From positions 124,001 through 188,000 of the forward strand of contig NZ_JAPJDO010000004.1 of the NCBI RefSeq assembly GCF_026242045.1: a stretch of DNA of 64,000 nt, given 5' to 3'. The translations under genes were made by a program, and so were the position numbers. The notes below the pieces were generated by a model. The model was not told the DNA's origin. It saw nothing but the letters and a program-made list of their open reading frames with translations, and ran no database searches. Shown here piece after piece: positions 17,490 to 25,580 of the stretch. The stretch is from Mycobacterium pinniadriaticum. GTDB taxonomy: Bacteria > Actinomycetota > Actinomycetes > Mycobacteriales > Mycobacteriaceae. The first letter of the stretch is position 1. The number at the start of each line of letters is the position of its first letter.

Positions 17490-18094
17490 GTGCGACGCAG
17501 GTCGCGCATTCTGCTATGGCACCCGACGAGGGAGTGCGGCGAAATCACGTCCCAGGTGAGGCTGGAATATGGATCTTCATCCTGGGGGACATGGGGATAT
17601 TCGCCGTCCTGTTCGCAACCTTCCTGGTGTATCGCAGCAAGGACGTCGCATTGTTCGACGACTCCCAGCAGCACCTCAACACCACGTTCGGCCTGATCAA
17701 CACACTTCTGTTGCTGGCGAGCTCAATGCTGGTGGTGCTGGCGGTGTCTGCCGTGCGCAAAGGAACGCCGCGGCCCGCGCCGCTGCTGATCGCGGGAGCG
17801 ATTGGTTGTGGATTGGCGTTCTCGGTCCTCAAGGTCGTCGAGTACACGGGAAAGATCGACGCCGGTATCACGCCGCAGACCAACACGTTCTACATGTTCT
17901 ATTTCCTTCTGACCGGCCTGCATTGGTTCCATCTCCTACTCGGTTTGGCGGTGCTGAGCTACCTCCTTGTGTCCGCCCGCCGGGACCGTCATGACGCGCG
18001 CCAACTCGCGTGGTTCGAAGGCGGCGGTTGTTTTTGGCACATGGTCGACCTGCTCTGGATCGTGCTGTTTCCCCTCATCTACCTTCTGAATTGA
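17486..18094 (+). CDS. Cytochrome c oxidase subunit III-like (NorE-type) protein
   Basis: 202 residues with five hydrophobic helices, the short form of subunit III found in CtaE and NorE. Family residues include GIWIFILGDMGIF at helix 1 and the LTGLHWFHLLLGL and FEGGGCFWHMVDLLWI segments. It overlaps the flavoprotein gene by ATGA. No subunit I or II gene is present here, so it is an orphan: either an accessory to the main aa3 oxidase or, more interestingly, part of a membrane electron-transfer unit linked to the upstream flavoprotein. Confidence 0.88.
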   Translation: MSATQVAHSAMAPDEGVRRNHVPGEAGIWIFILGDMGIFAVLFATFLVYRSKDVALFDDSQQHLNTTFGLINTLLLLASSMLVVLAVSAVRKGTPRPAPLLIAGAIGCGLAFSVLKVVEYTGKIDAGITPQTNTFYMFYFLLTGLHWFHLLLGLAVLSYLLVSARRDRHDARQLAWFEGGGCFWHMVDLLWIVLFPLIYLLN

Positions 18095-18103
18095 GACACC
18101 GCC

Positions 18104-18406
18104 ATGGAGACGCTCGTACCTCTGCTGCGAACACGAACCACCGTTGTCTGGTTCGTCCTGATCCTCGCGACGCTGTTGACCTGGTCCCTGGGTGGTCGCC
18201 ATCACGTACCGGGTGTCGGTGGCGGGAACTCGCTGGCGGGATTCAGCATTCTGCTCATCGCATTCATCAAGATCCGTTTCATCGGAATGTATTTCATGGA
18301 GTTGCGCCACGCCCCCATGGCACTCCGCGGCGCCTTCGAGGCCTACTGCGTCGTGACGTGCGGCGTGCTCATCGTCATCTTCGGAATGTCCCAACACGTC
18401 ATCTGA
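18104..18406 (+). CDS. Cytochrome c oxidase subunit IV-like (NorF-type) protein
   Basis: 100 residues with three hydrophobic helices; the IKIRFIGMYFMELRHAP segment is characteristic of the prokaryotic CoxIV/NorF family. It sits 9 bases after the CoxIII-like gene, the usual order for norE-norF or coxC-coxD pairs, but without the catalytic subunits. Confidence 0.82.
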   Translation: METLVPLLRTRTTVVWFVLILATLLTWSLGGRHHVPGVGGGNSLAGFSILLIAFIKIRFIGMYFMELRHAPMALRGAFEAYCVVTCGVLIVIFGMSQHVI

Positions 18407-18432
18407 AATCTCCTCCACGAGAAAGGCATGCA

Positions 18433-19182
18433 ATGTCCACCACTTACCCTGCGGTCAGCGCTGAGGAGGCTTCCCCGGCTGCGGTCGCAATCCGGCGCAG
18501 AGTGCACTACGCTTGCATCTGGGCCTGGCCGATCGCCATCGTCGGTTTCGGAATTCCGTTTGTGTTCCTTGCCGGGTTCTTCCCGCCCCCGTCGCCGTCA
18601 GCAAGTGCCGTCGATATCGCCAACTTCTACCTCGACAATCAAGCCTCGATCCGATTCGGGCTGATCGGAGCGCTGTTCGCATCGAGCTTCCTGCTGCCGT
18701 TCTACACGGTCATCTCCAAAGAGATTCGCAAGATCGAGGGCCGCGGGTCGCTGCTGGCGCCCATTCAATTCGGCGGCGCGGTCGTTCTCGTCGCATTCTT
18801 CCAAATCATCTGCTTGATGTGGCTATTGGCGAGCTTCCGCCCCGACATCAGCCCGGAGATCATCCGTGGTTTCAACGACTACGGGTGGCTGGTGTGGACG
18901 ATGCTGATCCCCACCTACTCCATGCAGTATGTCTGCATGGCGATCGCGGGCTTCATGGACACTCGGCCCGATCCCACCTGGCCTCGCTGGGCGGCGTACA
19001 TGAACTTGTGGGTGGCGACGATCGGGGCGGGTGGCGTTGCCGCGGTGTTCTTCAAATCGGGACCGTTTTCCTGGGACGGCATCGTCGGTATCTGGCTGCC
19101 GACGCTGTTTTTTGCCGCCGGGATGACAGTGAACACCGTGTTGCTCTACCGCCGGGCCAAGATCGACTTCGCGACCGGCTAG
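18433..19182 (+). CDS. GPFAWxG-family membrane protein (copy B of 12)
   Basis: 249 residues from ATG 18433, 26 bases after the CoxIV-like stop; longer upstream readings overlap that gene out of frame. Landmarks are FFPPPSPS, SFRPDISPEI, WPRWAAYMNLW and FFKSGPFSWDG, so Ser replaces Ala and Asp replaces Asn in the signature. About six helices and a basic C-terminal YRRAKI tail. Co-transcribed with the oxidase-like subunits and the TetR gene that follows after 11 bases. Confidence 0.8.
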   Translation: MSTTYPAVSAEEASPAAVAIRRRVHYACIWAWPIAIVGFGIPFVFLAGFFPPPSPSASAVDIANFYLDNQASIRFGLIGALFASSFLLPFYTVISKEIRKIEGRGSLLAPIQFGGAVVLVAFFQIICLMWLLASFRPDISPEIIRGFNDYGWLVWTMLIPTYSMQYVCMAIAGFMDTRPDPTWPRWAAYMNLWVATIGAGGVAAVFFKSGPFSWDGIVGIWLPTLFFAAGMTVNTVLLYRRAKIDFATG

Positions 19183-19193
19183 GGTCAGGTGGC

Positions 19194-19826
19194 ATGCCCC
19201 CAGTGAAAGCCACCGTCAGCGTACGAGGTCGGGGGCGTCAGCTGCTGCTCGCCGCTGCGCGCGACATCTTTGCCGAGCGTGGCTACAAGGGCACTTCCAC
19301 TCGTGATATCGCCGAGCGTGCCGGAGTGACGGAGGTGATGATCTTCCGTCACTTCGGCACCAAGGCAACCCTGTTCCAAGAAGCGGTCGTGGCCCCGTTC
19401 ACCTCGTTCATCCAGCAGTACATGGCCGATTACCGCGGCCGCGAACATGGCGTGCGCAGCCCCTACGAAGAGGGCCTTGACCTCTATACGGGGCTGTTCG
19501 AGGTCCTGCACGGTGAACGCGAGGTCCTTCTCGCGTTGATGGCTGCGCGCCAGTTCGACGACCTCCCGACCGCGGCGGCAAGTCAGGTGGATGAGGCCTT
19601 CGCCGACGTGCTCACCCTCATCGAGGAGGTCGTCGGCACCGAATCCGTCGAGCGTGGGTTCTCCGGCTTCGATTTGGGTCCGACCGTGCGCGCGATGTTC
19701 GCGATGGTGTTGTCCCTCGCGCTGCACGGCGACTGGATGGGACTGCAGAAAGACGCGGCGTACCGACAAGTCATCGAAGCGATGACGACGCTGACCGTGC
19801 GCGGTCTCCAGGTGCCAGAGGGCTGA
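19194..19826 (+). CDS. TetR-family transcriptional regulator
   Basis: 210 residues, ATG 19194. The N-terminal helix-turn-helix is standard (TRDIAERAGVTEVMIFRHFGTKATLF, residues about 35-60); the C-terminal ligand domain has no recognisable relative. Last gene of the 15879-19826 run, so it likely controls that operon, with the inverted repeat at 15832-15843 as a candidate site. Converges with the next TetR gene with 1 base between stops. Confidence 0.88.
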   Translation: MPPVKATVSVRGRGRQLLLAAARDIFAERGYKGTSTRDIAERAGVTEVMIFRHFGTKATLFQEAVVAPFTSFIQQYMADYRGREHGVRSPYEEGLDLYTGLFEVLHGEREVLLALMAARQFDDLPTAAASQVDEAFADVLTLIEEVVGTESVERGFSGFDLGPTVRAMFAMVLSLALHGDWMGLQKDAAYRQVIEAMTTLTVRGLQVPEG

Positions 19827-19827
19827 T

Positions 19828-20442
19828 TCAGGTCGGAGCGTTTCGTGGGGTGGCGCGGGTGCCGTCGAGCATGACTGCCAGCAGGGTGTCGATGACCTGG
19901 CGATGACTCCACGTGCCGTCGGGCCGGAACCACTCGACGACCGAGTCAGTCATGCCGAAGGCAAGGTGGACCATCAAGCCGGCATCCAAATCCGTTCGTA
20001 GCTTGCCGTTGGCCTGTGCCTGATGGACCAGGTCCGACACCACGTCTTCGAATTTCCCGACCTCGTCGATCGCCCACCGCTCGGTCTCGTTGTTGCCCCG
20101 TGAGCGATGCAGCAGGGTCATTTCGGGCTGAAGCCGCAGCTGCTCGGTCATCAAGCGCTGCATGATGTGGACCAGGCGTGCCACCGCCTCGCCGTCACAC
20201 GAATCCGGCTCCGCGAGGACGGCCCAGTGCGCGCTGACGGCACGTTCGAGGGCACGCTTGAGCAGGTCTTCCTTGCCCCGGACATGGTGGTAAAGGCTGG
20301 ATTGGGAGATATTGGCGGCCTTGGCGATGTGCTCGATGCGTGTTGCGTCGTAACCCCGGCTGATGAAGAGCGGCACCGCGATGTCGGTCAGGGAATCGAC
20401 CGTGTACGGCTGGCGGTCGCTGCGACGCGGTGGTGCCACCAA
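19828..20442 (-). CDS. TetR-family transcriptional regulator
   Basis: 204 residues from TTG 20442 (GTG at 20439 is equally possible; GAAGGG lies upstream). The HTH reads HIAKAANISQSSLYHHVRGKEDLL, similar to the TetR/KstR2-like group. It lies 36 bases downstream of the flavoprotein 20479-22098 on the same strand and is probably co-transcribed with it. Likely target sites are the two related palindromes at 22114-22133 and 22212-22231. Confidence 0.87.
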   Translation of the reverse strand: MVAPPRRSDRQPYTVDSLTDIAVPLFISRGYDATRIEHIAKAANISQSSLYHHVRGKEDLLKRALERAVSAHWAVLAEPDSCDGEAVARLVHIMQRLMTEQLRLQPEMTLLHRSRGNNETERWAIDEVGKFEDVVSDLVHQAQANGKLRTDLDAGLMVHLAFGMTDSVVEWFRPDGTWSHRQVIDTLLAVMLDGTRATPRNAPT

Positions 20443-20478
20443 ATCGCCCTTCGGGTCATGGGTTGAGTGTTACGACCA

Positions 20479-22098
20479 TTAGAATAGGTTGCTCCAGGGC
20501 GGACGCCGCACGAGGCGCCGAGGGCGCAGGTCCTTGATCACCTTCCGGGCGGCGAGATAACCCGGACCTCCGGTGATTCCGCCTCCGGGGTGGCTTCCCG
20601 ACGATCCGAGGTAGAGACCTTCAACAGGCGTCGTATAGCCGCCGAGACCGCGGGCCGGCCGTAGCGGCCCGGACCGGCTCAACACCATATCGACGTGGGC
20701 GACGTTGCCGCCGCAGGCGTGCGTGCGCTTCGCGATGTCATCGTTGGTCAGAACTTGTCTGCCTATCTCCAGATCCCTGAGGCCGCCGTAGTACAACGCT
20801 GCCGCATCCAGTACGGTTTCGGCGAATTTGTCTTTGGCGCTGTCCCATCCACCGTCGGGAGCGTAGGGAACCACCGCGCAGTACAAGTAGACGGTGTCCT
20901 GTCCGGGCGGCGCCTGGGTCGGGTCGAGAGCGGTCGGGATGACCGGCCACAGCGAGAGCTCTTCCGCGTTGGGGAGAAGACCGGCGGCGGATTTGGCGAA
21001 GAGCCGCCGCATCCCGGCTTCAGTGCCGATCATGTGCGATGGGCGACGGACGTCAAGGTCGTCGCGGCGCCAGTCTTGATGACGCTTCATGGTGACCGTG
21101 CCATTCAGCGCCAGGTCGACTTTCGCCTGCCCATAGTTCAAGTTGGTGACGGGAATGTTCTCGACCGCAGAGATTGTCTGTGCGGGTAGAACCTGGCTCG
21201 GCACCAACGTTCCCAATGCCGTGCGGGGGTCACAGCTCGCGACCACCGCTTTGCGTGCTCCGATACGAGTGCCGTCGACGAGGCGGAGGCCCGCCGCCCG
21301 CCTGCCGTTGACGACGATCTCCGCGACGGGCGAATTGGTCACTACTGTGCCCTGTTTGGCCTGGAGGCGGCGCGCCAAAGCGTCGGGGATGGCTTGCACA
21401 CCGCCGACTGGTCGCTTGCACGTGAAGCGGTGCATCGTGGCCAGCCACAGAAACGCAACACCGGTGCCGCTCATATCATTGGGGACGGTCGATCCCGAAG
21501 AGGCGTGCAGGGCGTCGCGGACCACTTGGTGGCTGAAGCGCTCGGCGATGATCTCCGATACCGAACTGATCGGAAGGTGCAGTAGGTCGCTGACCTGTCG
21601 GCGGCGAGACAACGCGCGTCTGGCCGCATAACCGATTGCCGACGGGTCGGGGCGGACCGGGTTCGTGCGGGCCAGTCGCAGCATGATGTCGGAGAAGCAC
21701 CCGAGCATTTCCGCGAATTCGAGGTAGGCGCGGGCATCGGCGGGGGAGAAGCGCCGGATGTCGTCGGCGGTTCGGGTGGGGTCGCACCAGAATCCGATCG
21801 AGCCGCCTTCTGGATGTAGATATAGATGACCTGGATCAATCTCGTTGCGGCGCAGACCATATTGATCAAGATTGAGGTCAGCCGATGCGGGGAACGAATC
21901 CCAGAAGAACGCATCGACCGAGAAGCTGTTGATCAGGTGCTGTGGTGCCGCGTCGATCGCCGTGCTGGTGGCGGTCATCCCGCCGACTGCCGGGTTGCTC
22001 TCGCACACCGCCACCTGGTAGCCGGCGTCGGCCAGGTAGTTGGCCGCGACCAGGCCGTTGTGTCCACCGCCGACGACCACGATGTCGAAGTCTTGCAC
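20479..22098 (-). CDS. Phytoene-desaturase/PYROXD2-like FAD oxidoreductase
   Basis: 539 residues from GTG 22098, which follows GGGTGGATC; a 24-residue N-terminal extension is possible but would precede the FAD strand with atypical sequence. VGGGHNGLVAANYLA is the dinucleotide motif and VEGLYLGSSGSHPGGGI the C-terminal FAD motif. Paralogue of 15879-17489 in overall architecture. Divergent from the AveC-like gene at 22255, with which it shares operator-like palindromes. Predicted dehydrogenation or isomerisation of a polyprenyl-, sterol- or carotenoid-like molecule; substrate inferred only from family. Confidence 0.85.
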   Translation of the reverse strand: MQDFDIVVVGGGHNGLVAANYLADAGYQVAVCESNPAVGGMTATSTAIDAAPQHLINSFSVDAFFWDSFPASADLNLDQYGLRRNEIDPGHLYLHPEGGSIGFWCDPTRTADDIRRFSPADARAYLEFAEMLGCFSDIMLRLARTNPVRPDPSAIGYAARRALSRRRQVSDLLHLPISSVSEIIAERFSHQVVRDALHASSGSTVPNDMSGTGVAFLWLATMHRFTCKRPVGGVQAIPDALARRLQAKQGTVVTNSPVAEIVVNGRRAAGLRLVDGTRIGARKAVVASCDPRTALGTLVPSQVLPAQTISAVENIPVTNLNYGQAKVDLALNGTVTMKRHQDWRRDDLDVRRPSHMIGTEAGMRRLFAKSAAGLLPNAEELSLWPVIPTALDPTQAPPGQDTVYLYCAVVPYAPDGGWDSAKDKFAETVLDAAALYYGGLRDLEIGRQVLTNDDIAKRTHACGGNVAHVDMVLSRSGPLRPARGLGGYTTPVEGLYLGSSGSHPGGGITGGPGYLAARKVIKDLRPRRLVRRPPWSNLF

Positions 22099-22113
22099 GA
22101 TCCACCCACTTTC

Positions 22114-22133
22114 TACCGAGGAATTATTCGGTA
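22114..22133. promoter_or_regulatory. Imperfect palindrome TACCGAGGAATTATTCGGTA
   Basis: 6-bp outer arms (TACCGA/TCGGTA) around an AT-rich centre, 16 bases upstream of the GTG start of the flavoprotein 20479-22098. It shares the half-site ACCGAGGAA with the perfect palindrome at 22212-22231, so one regulator probably binds both and controls both divergent genes. On the minus strand a TTGGCA / TCTAGA pair with 17-bp spacing lies just upstream of it. Confidence 0.45.
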
Positions 22134-22211
22134 AATCTAGACGCAACAGACCCGCATATGCCAAGATCACCCCAACAATACGGTGATGAACAGCGTAGGT
22201 GCGATTACCTT

Positions 22212-22231
22212 AACCGAGGAAATCCTCGGTT
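22212..22231. promoter_or_regulatory. Perfect palindrome AACCGAGGA-AA-TCCTCGGTT
   Basis: 9-bp perfect arms separated by 2 bases, 23 bases before the AveC-like start codon at 22255. The length and symmetry suit a TetR operator; the nearest same-unit regulator is 19828-20442. A TTAACC hexamer overlaps the left end and could be a -35 element. A transcribed hairpin is an alternative. Confidence 0.5.
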
Positions 22232-22254
22232 GCTATGGATTTGAGGAGGAGTCT

Positions 22255-23139
22255 ATGAACCCGCCAATCGACGCACCCGTCGACATGGTGGTCGACCCGA
22301 TGTGGCAGTGGATCTTCGGAGTGCTGCACTTCGGCATTGCCGCCCTGACTGTCTACCTCGCGGCCCGCAATCCGGTTCGGCATCGTGACTGGTGGGAGCT
22401 GCTGTTCCGAATGGTGATCCTCTTCAGTGGTGCATTCGGGGCGGTCCTGTTCGAAGGAGCCGTCGACAGGGCAGGCAAGCTTTGGTACGCCGAGATCGGC
22501 GCCTGGCGGATGATCGAGTTCTGGGGGACCTACGTTCCCCTATGGGTTGCGCCGGTCTACTTGTGGTTCATCGGAGGCGGATCGCTGTTCATCATTCAAC
22601 GTATCCGCAATGGGTGCCGGCCCCGCGATTTCCTCTACATCTTCGGCGGCATCGCGGTAGCCGACCTGATGCTGGAAATACCGATCATCAAGATCGCCAA
22701 GCTCTACACGTATTACGGCGACAACCAACCGTTCTTCAACGAGCACTGGTTCCCGCTGCCACTGTGGTTCATCAGCACCAACCGCCTCTTCGATCTCGTA
22801 CCAGCGTTCCTGATCCTGGTTGTGATGAGCTTCAAGTCGAAGTGGGCCATCGTCGCGATTCCGCCGGTGATGATCGGGTCGATGTATGTCTCGTATGGAT
22901 TTGTCAGTTGGCCCACCGTCGCCGCGCTGCACTCCGGCGCCAGCCCGCTTGTCGCGCACCTGGCGGCGACCTACACGATCGTGCTCGGCGTCGCAGCCAC
23001 TTTCGTCGGCGCGCAGTTGGCCCCGAAGATCCGCAATATCATGAAGCATCACGATGGACCGTCGATGGCGGCAACTAACGGCGCCAAAGTTGATGCAACA
23101 CAGGGATCGCCGGCCCACGGGCAGCTGGAGAACGCCTAG
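22255..23139 (+). CDS. AveC-like (spirocyclase-family) membrane protein
   Basis: 294 residues; ATG 22255 follows GAGGAGGAG at good spacing, so the upstream in-frame ATGs are rejected. About seven hydrophobic helices; the conserved central part has an acidic/aromatic segment (EGAVDRAGKLWYAEIG) and EFWGTYVPLWVAPVYLW between helices. AveC is a membrane spirocyclase/dehydratase in avermectin synthesis, but no polyketide synthase is present, so only fold-level homology is claimed. Followed after 65 bases by membrane protein copy C. Same branch as the partial gene at 2-358. Confidence 0.65.
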   Translation: MNPPIDAPVDMVVDPMWQWIFGVLHFGIAALTVYLAARNPVRHRDWWELLFRMVILFSGAFGAVLFEGAVDRAGKLWYAEIGAWRMIEFWGTYVPLWVAPVYLWFIGGGSLFIIQRIRNGCRPRDFLYIFGGIAVADLMLEIPIIKIAKLYTYYGDNQPFFNEHWFPLPLWFISTNRLFDLVPAFLILVVMSFKSKWAIVAIPPVMIGSMYVSYGFVSWPTVAALHSGASPLVAHLAATYTIVLGVAATFVGAQLAPKIRNIMKHHDGPSMAATNGAKVDATQGSPAHGQLENA

Positions 23140-23204
23140 CCTAACGCCGCGGCAATCGGGAACAGAGATTGGAAGTTGCGTTGGTAATTGATGATTCTCG
23201 ACGG

Positions 23205-24023
23205 ATGTCGCACAGATCCGCCGCGTTGACCCAGAAGGTAAGTGCGTGGTGTGGACCTGCTGTGATTGTGGTCTGCATTATCGGCTTGGCCGTGTGTGCA
23301 CGGTTCGTGCCGCCGCCGGCTCCGTTGACGAGCCCCGCCGGCATTGAGGTGATCTTCCAACAGCGAACACTCGGGATCCGCACCGGCATGATGGTGATGG
23401 TCTTGGGAGCAGCCTTACTGGGTCCGTTCTTCGCTGTGATTTCCGTTCAGATGCGCAGGATCGAAGGACCCCGGCCCACACTCGCGTACGCGCAGCTGGT
23501 ACTCGGAGCGTGCTTCATCCTGGAGATCATCTTCCCAATGATGGCCATCCAAACCGCCGCGTTCCGGCCCGGACGTGACGGCGCGATTCAGCAGACGCTC
23601 AACGACATGGGTTGGTTGACGTTCTTCGGCGTGGCATCAACAGGATTCGTCCAACTCGTCATCATCGGCATTGTGATTCTGCAGGATAGCCAGGCAGTAC
23701 CTGTCTTTCCCCGCTGGGTCGGCTACTTCAACATCTGGGTTGGATTCGCCTTCCTGCCAGGTACGGTCATGATCTTCTTCAAGTCAGGCCCGTTTGCCTG
23801 GGACGGCATCTTCATCTTCTGGATTCCGTTCACGGCGTTTTTCGTCTGGCTGCTCGTCATGCCATTCGTCCTGTGCCGAGCGACCGACCAAGAGACGGTG
23901 ATCGACGAGCCGAGTGCCCCCGCGGTCGGCCCCGCTGCCGACGACGCGATTGCAGAATTTCGTGAACAACTGGCGACCCTGACCGCCCGGATGGACACGT
24001 TCGGGAACCAGACGACAATCTGA
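23205..24023 (+). CDS. GPFAWxG-family membrane protein (copy C of 12), with C-terminal tail
   Basis: 272 residues from ATG 23205 (TTG 23169 possible). Landmarks are FVPPPAP, AFRPGRDGAI, FPRWVGYFNIW and FFKSGPFAWDG. Unlike the other copies it has about 45 extra soluble residues at the C-terminus, acidic and Pro/Ala-rich, ending in a short amphipathic helix (AIAEFREQLATLTARM) that could mediate oligomerisation. Probably co-transcribed with the AveC-like gene. Converges on the TetR gene at 24051. Confidence 0.78.
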   Translation: MSHRSAALTQKVSAWCGPAVIVVCIIGLAVCARFVPPPAPLTSPAGIEVIFQQRTLGIRTGMMVMVLGAALLGPFFAVISVQMRRIEGPRPTLAYAQLVLGACFILEIIFPMMAIQTAAFRPGRDGAIQQTLNDMGWLTFFGVASTGFVQLVIIGIVILQDSQAVPVFPRWVGYFNIWVGFAFLPGTVMIFFKSGPFAWDGIFIFWIPFTAFFVWLLVMPFVLCRATDQETVIDEPSAPAVGPAADDAIAEFREQLATLTARMDTFGNQTTI

Positions 24024-24050
24024 CCGACACGCCGGAAGCGATGACATCGT

Positions 24051-24683
24051 TCACTGTGCGGCTTCATGCCGATGCATGACGCCGTCCAGGAAGCTCAGAA
24101 TTGCCTCTGAATAGAGTTGCAGCTCGTCACAGTCGTTGTGCTCCAATGCCATTGCTAGCGAAGGCAGTTGCCCCTCTTCTGCCCCCGGGAAGATCGGCTC
24201 CAGAGCCTGCTGGCGCACCGCGGCCGTCAAGGTGGCGCCCATGGCCAGTGTTTCGATCCCGTCGAGGATCTGGATCAACAGCGCCTTCGGCACGCCGGCC
24301 CACGCCAGGACCTCGGCGGCCTCGTCGTACCGCTTCCCGACGAGGACCCGGGGCGGAAACTGCAGCAAGATGGGCGCCGCGTTGCGATGACGTAGTACGG
24401 CCTCTCGAAGATTGAGGCTGCTGTCCAGCACCCACTGTTGCCAGTCCTTTCGGCGCTTAGGCCGCGGGGGCCGCACCGCTTCGCCGACGACGAGATGTGC
24501 CACCAGAGTCAACAGCTCATTGCGGTCAGCGAAATGGTGATACAGCGCTGGTGTCGACACACCCATCTGCGCTGCGAGTCGAGGCAAGGTGAAGGCTTCG
24601 AGGCCGTCCTTGTCGATGATCGTCAACGCCATCCGACCCGCGCTTTCGCGGGTGACGAGCGGCGAGGGTGGTCGTCCCAACAT
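24051..24683 (-). CDS. TetR-family transcriptional regulator
   Basis: 210 residues from ATG 24683. HTH residues about 33-55 read LAAQMGVSTPALYHHFADRNELL; the C-terminal domain resembles the TetR_C group found in TetR itself (hydrophobic helices with LVGKRYDEAAEVLAWAG). Divergent from the D-AveC-DUF35-Ltp2 operon, with a long perfect inverted repeat between the two start codons, so it almost certainly represses that operon and itself. Confidence 0.88.
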   Translation of the reverse strand: MLGRPPSPLVTRESAGRMALTIIDKDGLEAFTLPRLAAQMGVSTPALYHHFADRNELLTLVAHLVVGEAVRPPRPKRRKDWQQWVLDSSLNLREAVLRHRNAAPILLQFPPRVLVGKRYDEAAEVLAWAGVPKALLIQILDGIETLAMGATLTAAVRQQALEPIFPGAEEGQLPSLAMALEHNDCDELQLYSEAILSFLDGVMHRHEAAQ

Positions 24684-24790
24684 CCCTCCTGAGTGACTCG
24701 GCCTCCTACTGTACTGGCCGGTGTCGAACGGCCCCGGCGGCCGAAAGCACCGAAATGGGGGGTGACAGCGGTCACACGGTCGGCTACGCT

Positions 24791-24823
24791 TCCCTTAAAC
24801 TTAATCCAATTAAGTTTAAGGGA
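24791..24823. promoter_or_regulatory. 33-bp perfect inverted repeat, probable TetR operator
   Basis: Arms of 15 bp (TCCCTTAAACTTAAT and its exact complement) around a 3-bp centre, CCA, in the 152-bp region between the divergent TetR gene (start 24683) and membrane protein copy D (start 24836). It is very AT-rich against a GC-rich background. Its right end lies 12 bases before the D start codon, so it could block transcription or form a stem in the leader. Confidence 0.65.
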
Positions 24824-24835
24824 ACGGGGCTGGAT

Positions 24836-25579
24836 GTGAATCGAAAGATGCAGCTGATCTGCGTGTGGTGCGGCCCGCTGTGCGCGGTGCTGTTTGCGAT
24901 TGGGGCGGTGTTTCTCGGCCAGTTCATCCCCCCGCTCGTTGCGCCGAGCGACGGCGCGGCCACGGTGGCGCGCAAATTCGCCGAGCACACGATGGCGATT
25001 CGGGTCGGAGCGATGGTGTCGGTGATCAGCATGTCCCTGATCGCCCCGTGGGGCGCGGTGATCGCCGCGCAGATCCGGCGCACGGAACGGCGATTCCCGA
25101 TCCTGACCTACGTGCAGGTGATCTGTGTTGCCGTCGGTACCACTGTCGTCGTGTTGATGTGCATGTTCTGGGCCGTCGCCGCCTTCCGCCCGGGCGTTTA
25201 CTCCGACGAGACCGTGATGGTGCTCAACGACATCGCCTATTTCCTGTTCCTGTTCACCTGGACCCCATTCGTCGTCTGGGCGTTGGTGATCGCGCTGGCG
25301 ATCTTCTGTGATCGCAGTGAGCGGCCGGTCTATCCGCGCTACGTCGCCTACATCTCGCTGTGGACCGCGTTGCTGTTCTGCGGTGCAGCGGGAATGGAGT
25401 ACTTCAAGACCGGGCCATTCGCCTGGAACGGGGTCATGGCCCTCTACATCCCGGTGGGCGTCTTCTTTGTCTGGGAACTCGCGCTGACGATCGAGACCAT
25501 CAAGAACATCAACCGCGGCCGTGTCGATCAGGCCGACGAAACCATCGCCGACCCATCCCCCCAGCTACAGGAGGCCTGA
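24836..25579 (+). CDS. GPFAWxG-family membrane protein (copy D of 12)
   Basis: 247 residues from GTG 24836, which follows GGAACGGGG; longer readings would run through the operator palindrome. Landmarks are FIPPLVAPSD, AFRPGVYSDE, YPRYVAYISLW (Tyr for Trp) and YFKTGPFAWNG. About six helices and an acidic C-terminal tail. First gene of a four-gene operon; the AveC-like ATG follows its TGA by 1 base. Confidence 0.8.
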   Translation: MNRKMQLICVWCGPLCAVLFAIGAVFLGQFIPPLVAPSDGAATVARKFAEHTMAIRVGAMVSVISMSLIAPWGAVIAAQIRRTERRFPILTYVQVICVAVGTTVVVLMCMFWAVAAFRPGVYSDETVMVLNDIAYFLFLFTWTPFVVWALVIALAIFCDRSERPVYPRYVAYISLWTALLFCGAAGMEYFKTGPFAWNGVMALYIPVGVFFVWELALTIETIKNINRGRVDQADETIADPSPQLQEA

Positions 25580-25580
25580 T

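Noticed and set aside
17486..18406. Complete respiratory oxidase or nitric oxide reductase operon
   Set aside because: Only subunit III- and IV-like genes are here; no heme-copper subunit I or copper subunit II.
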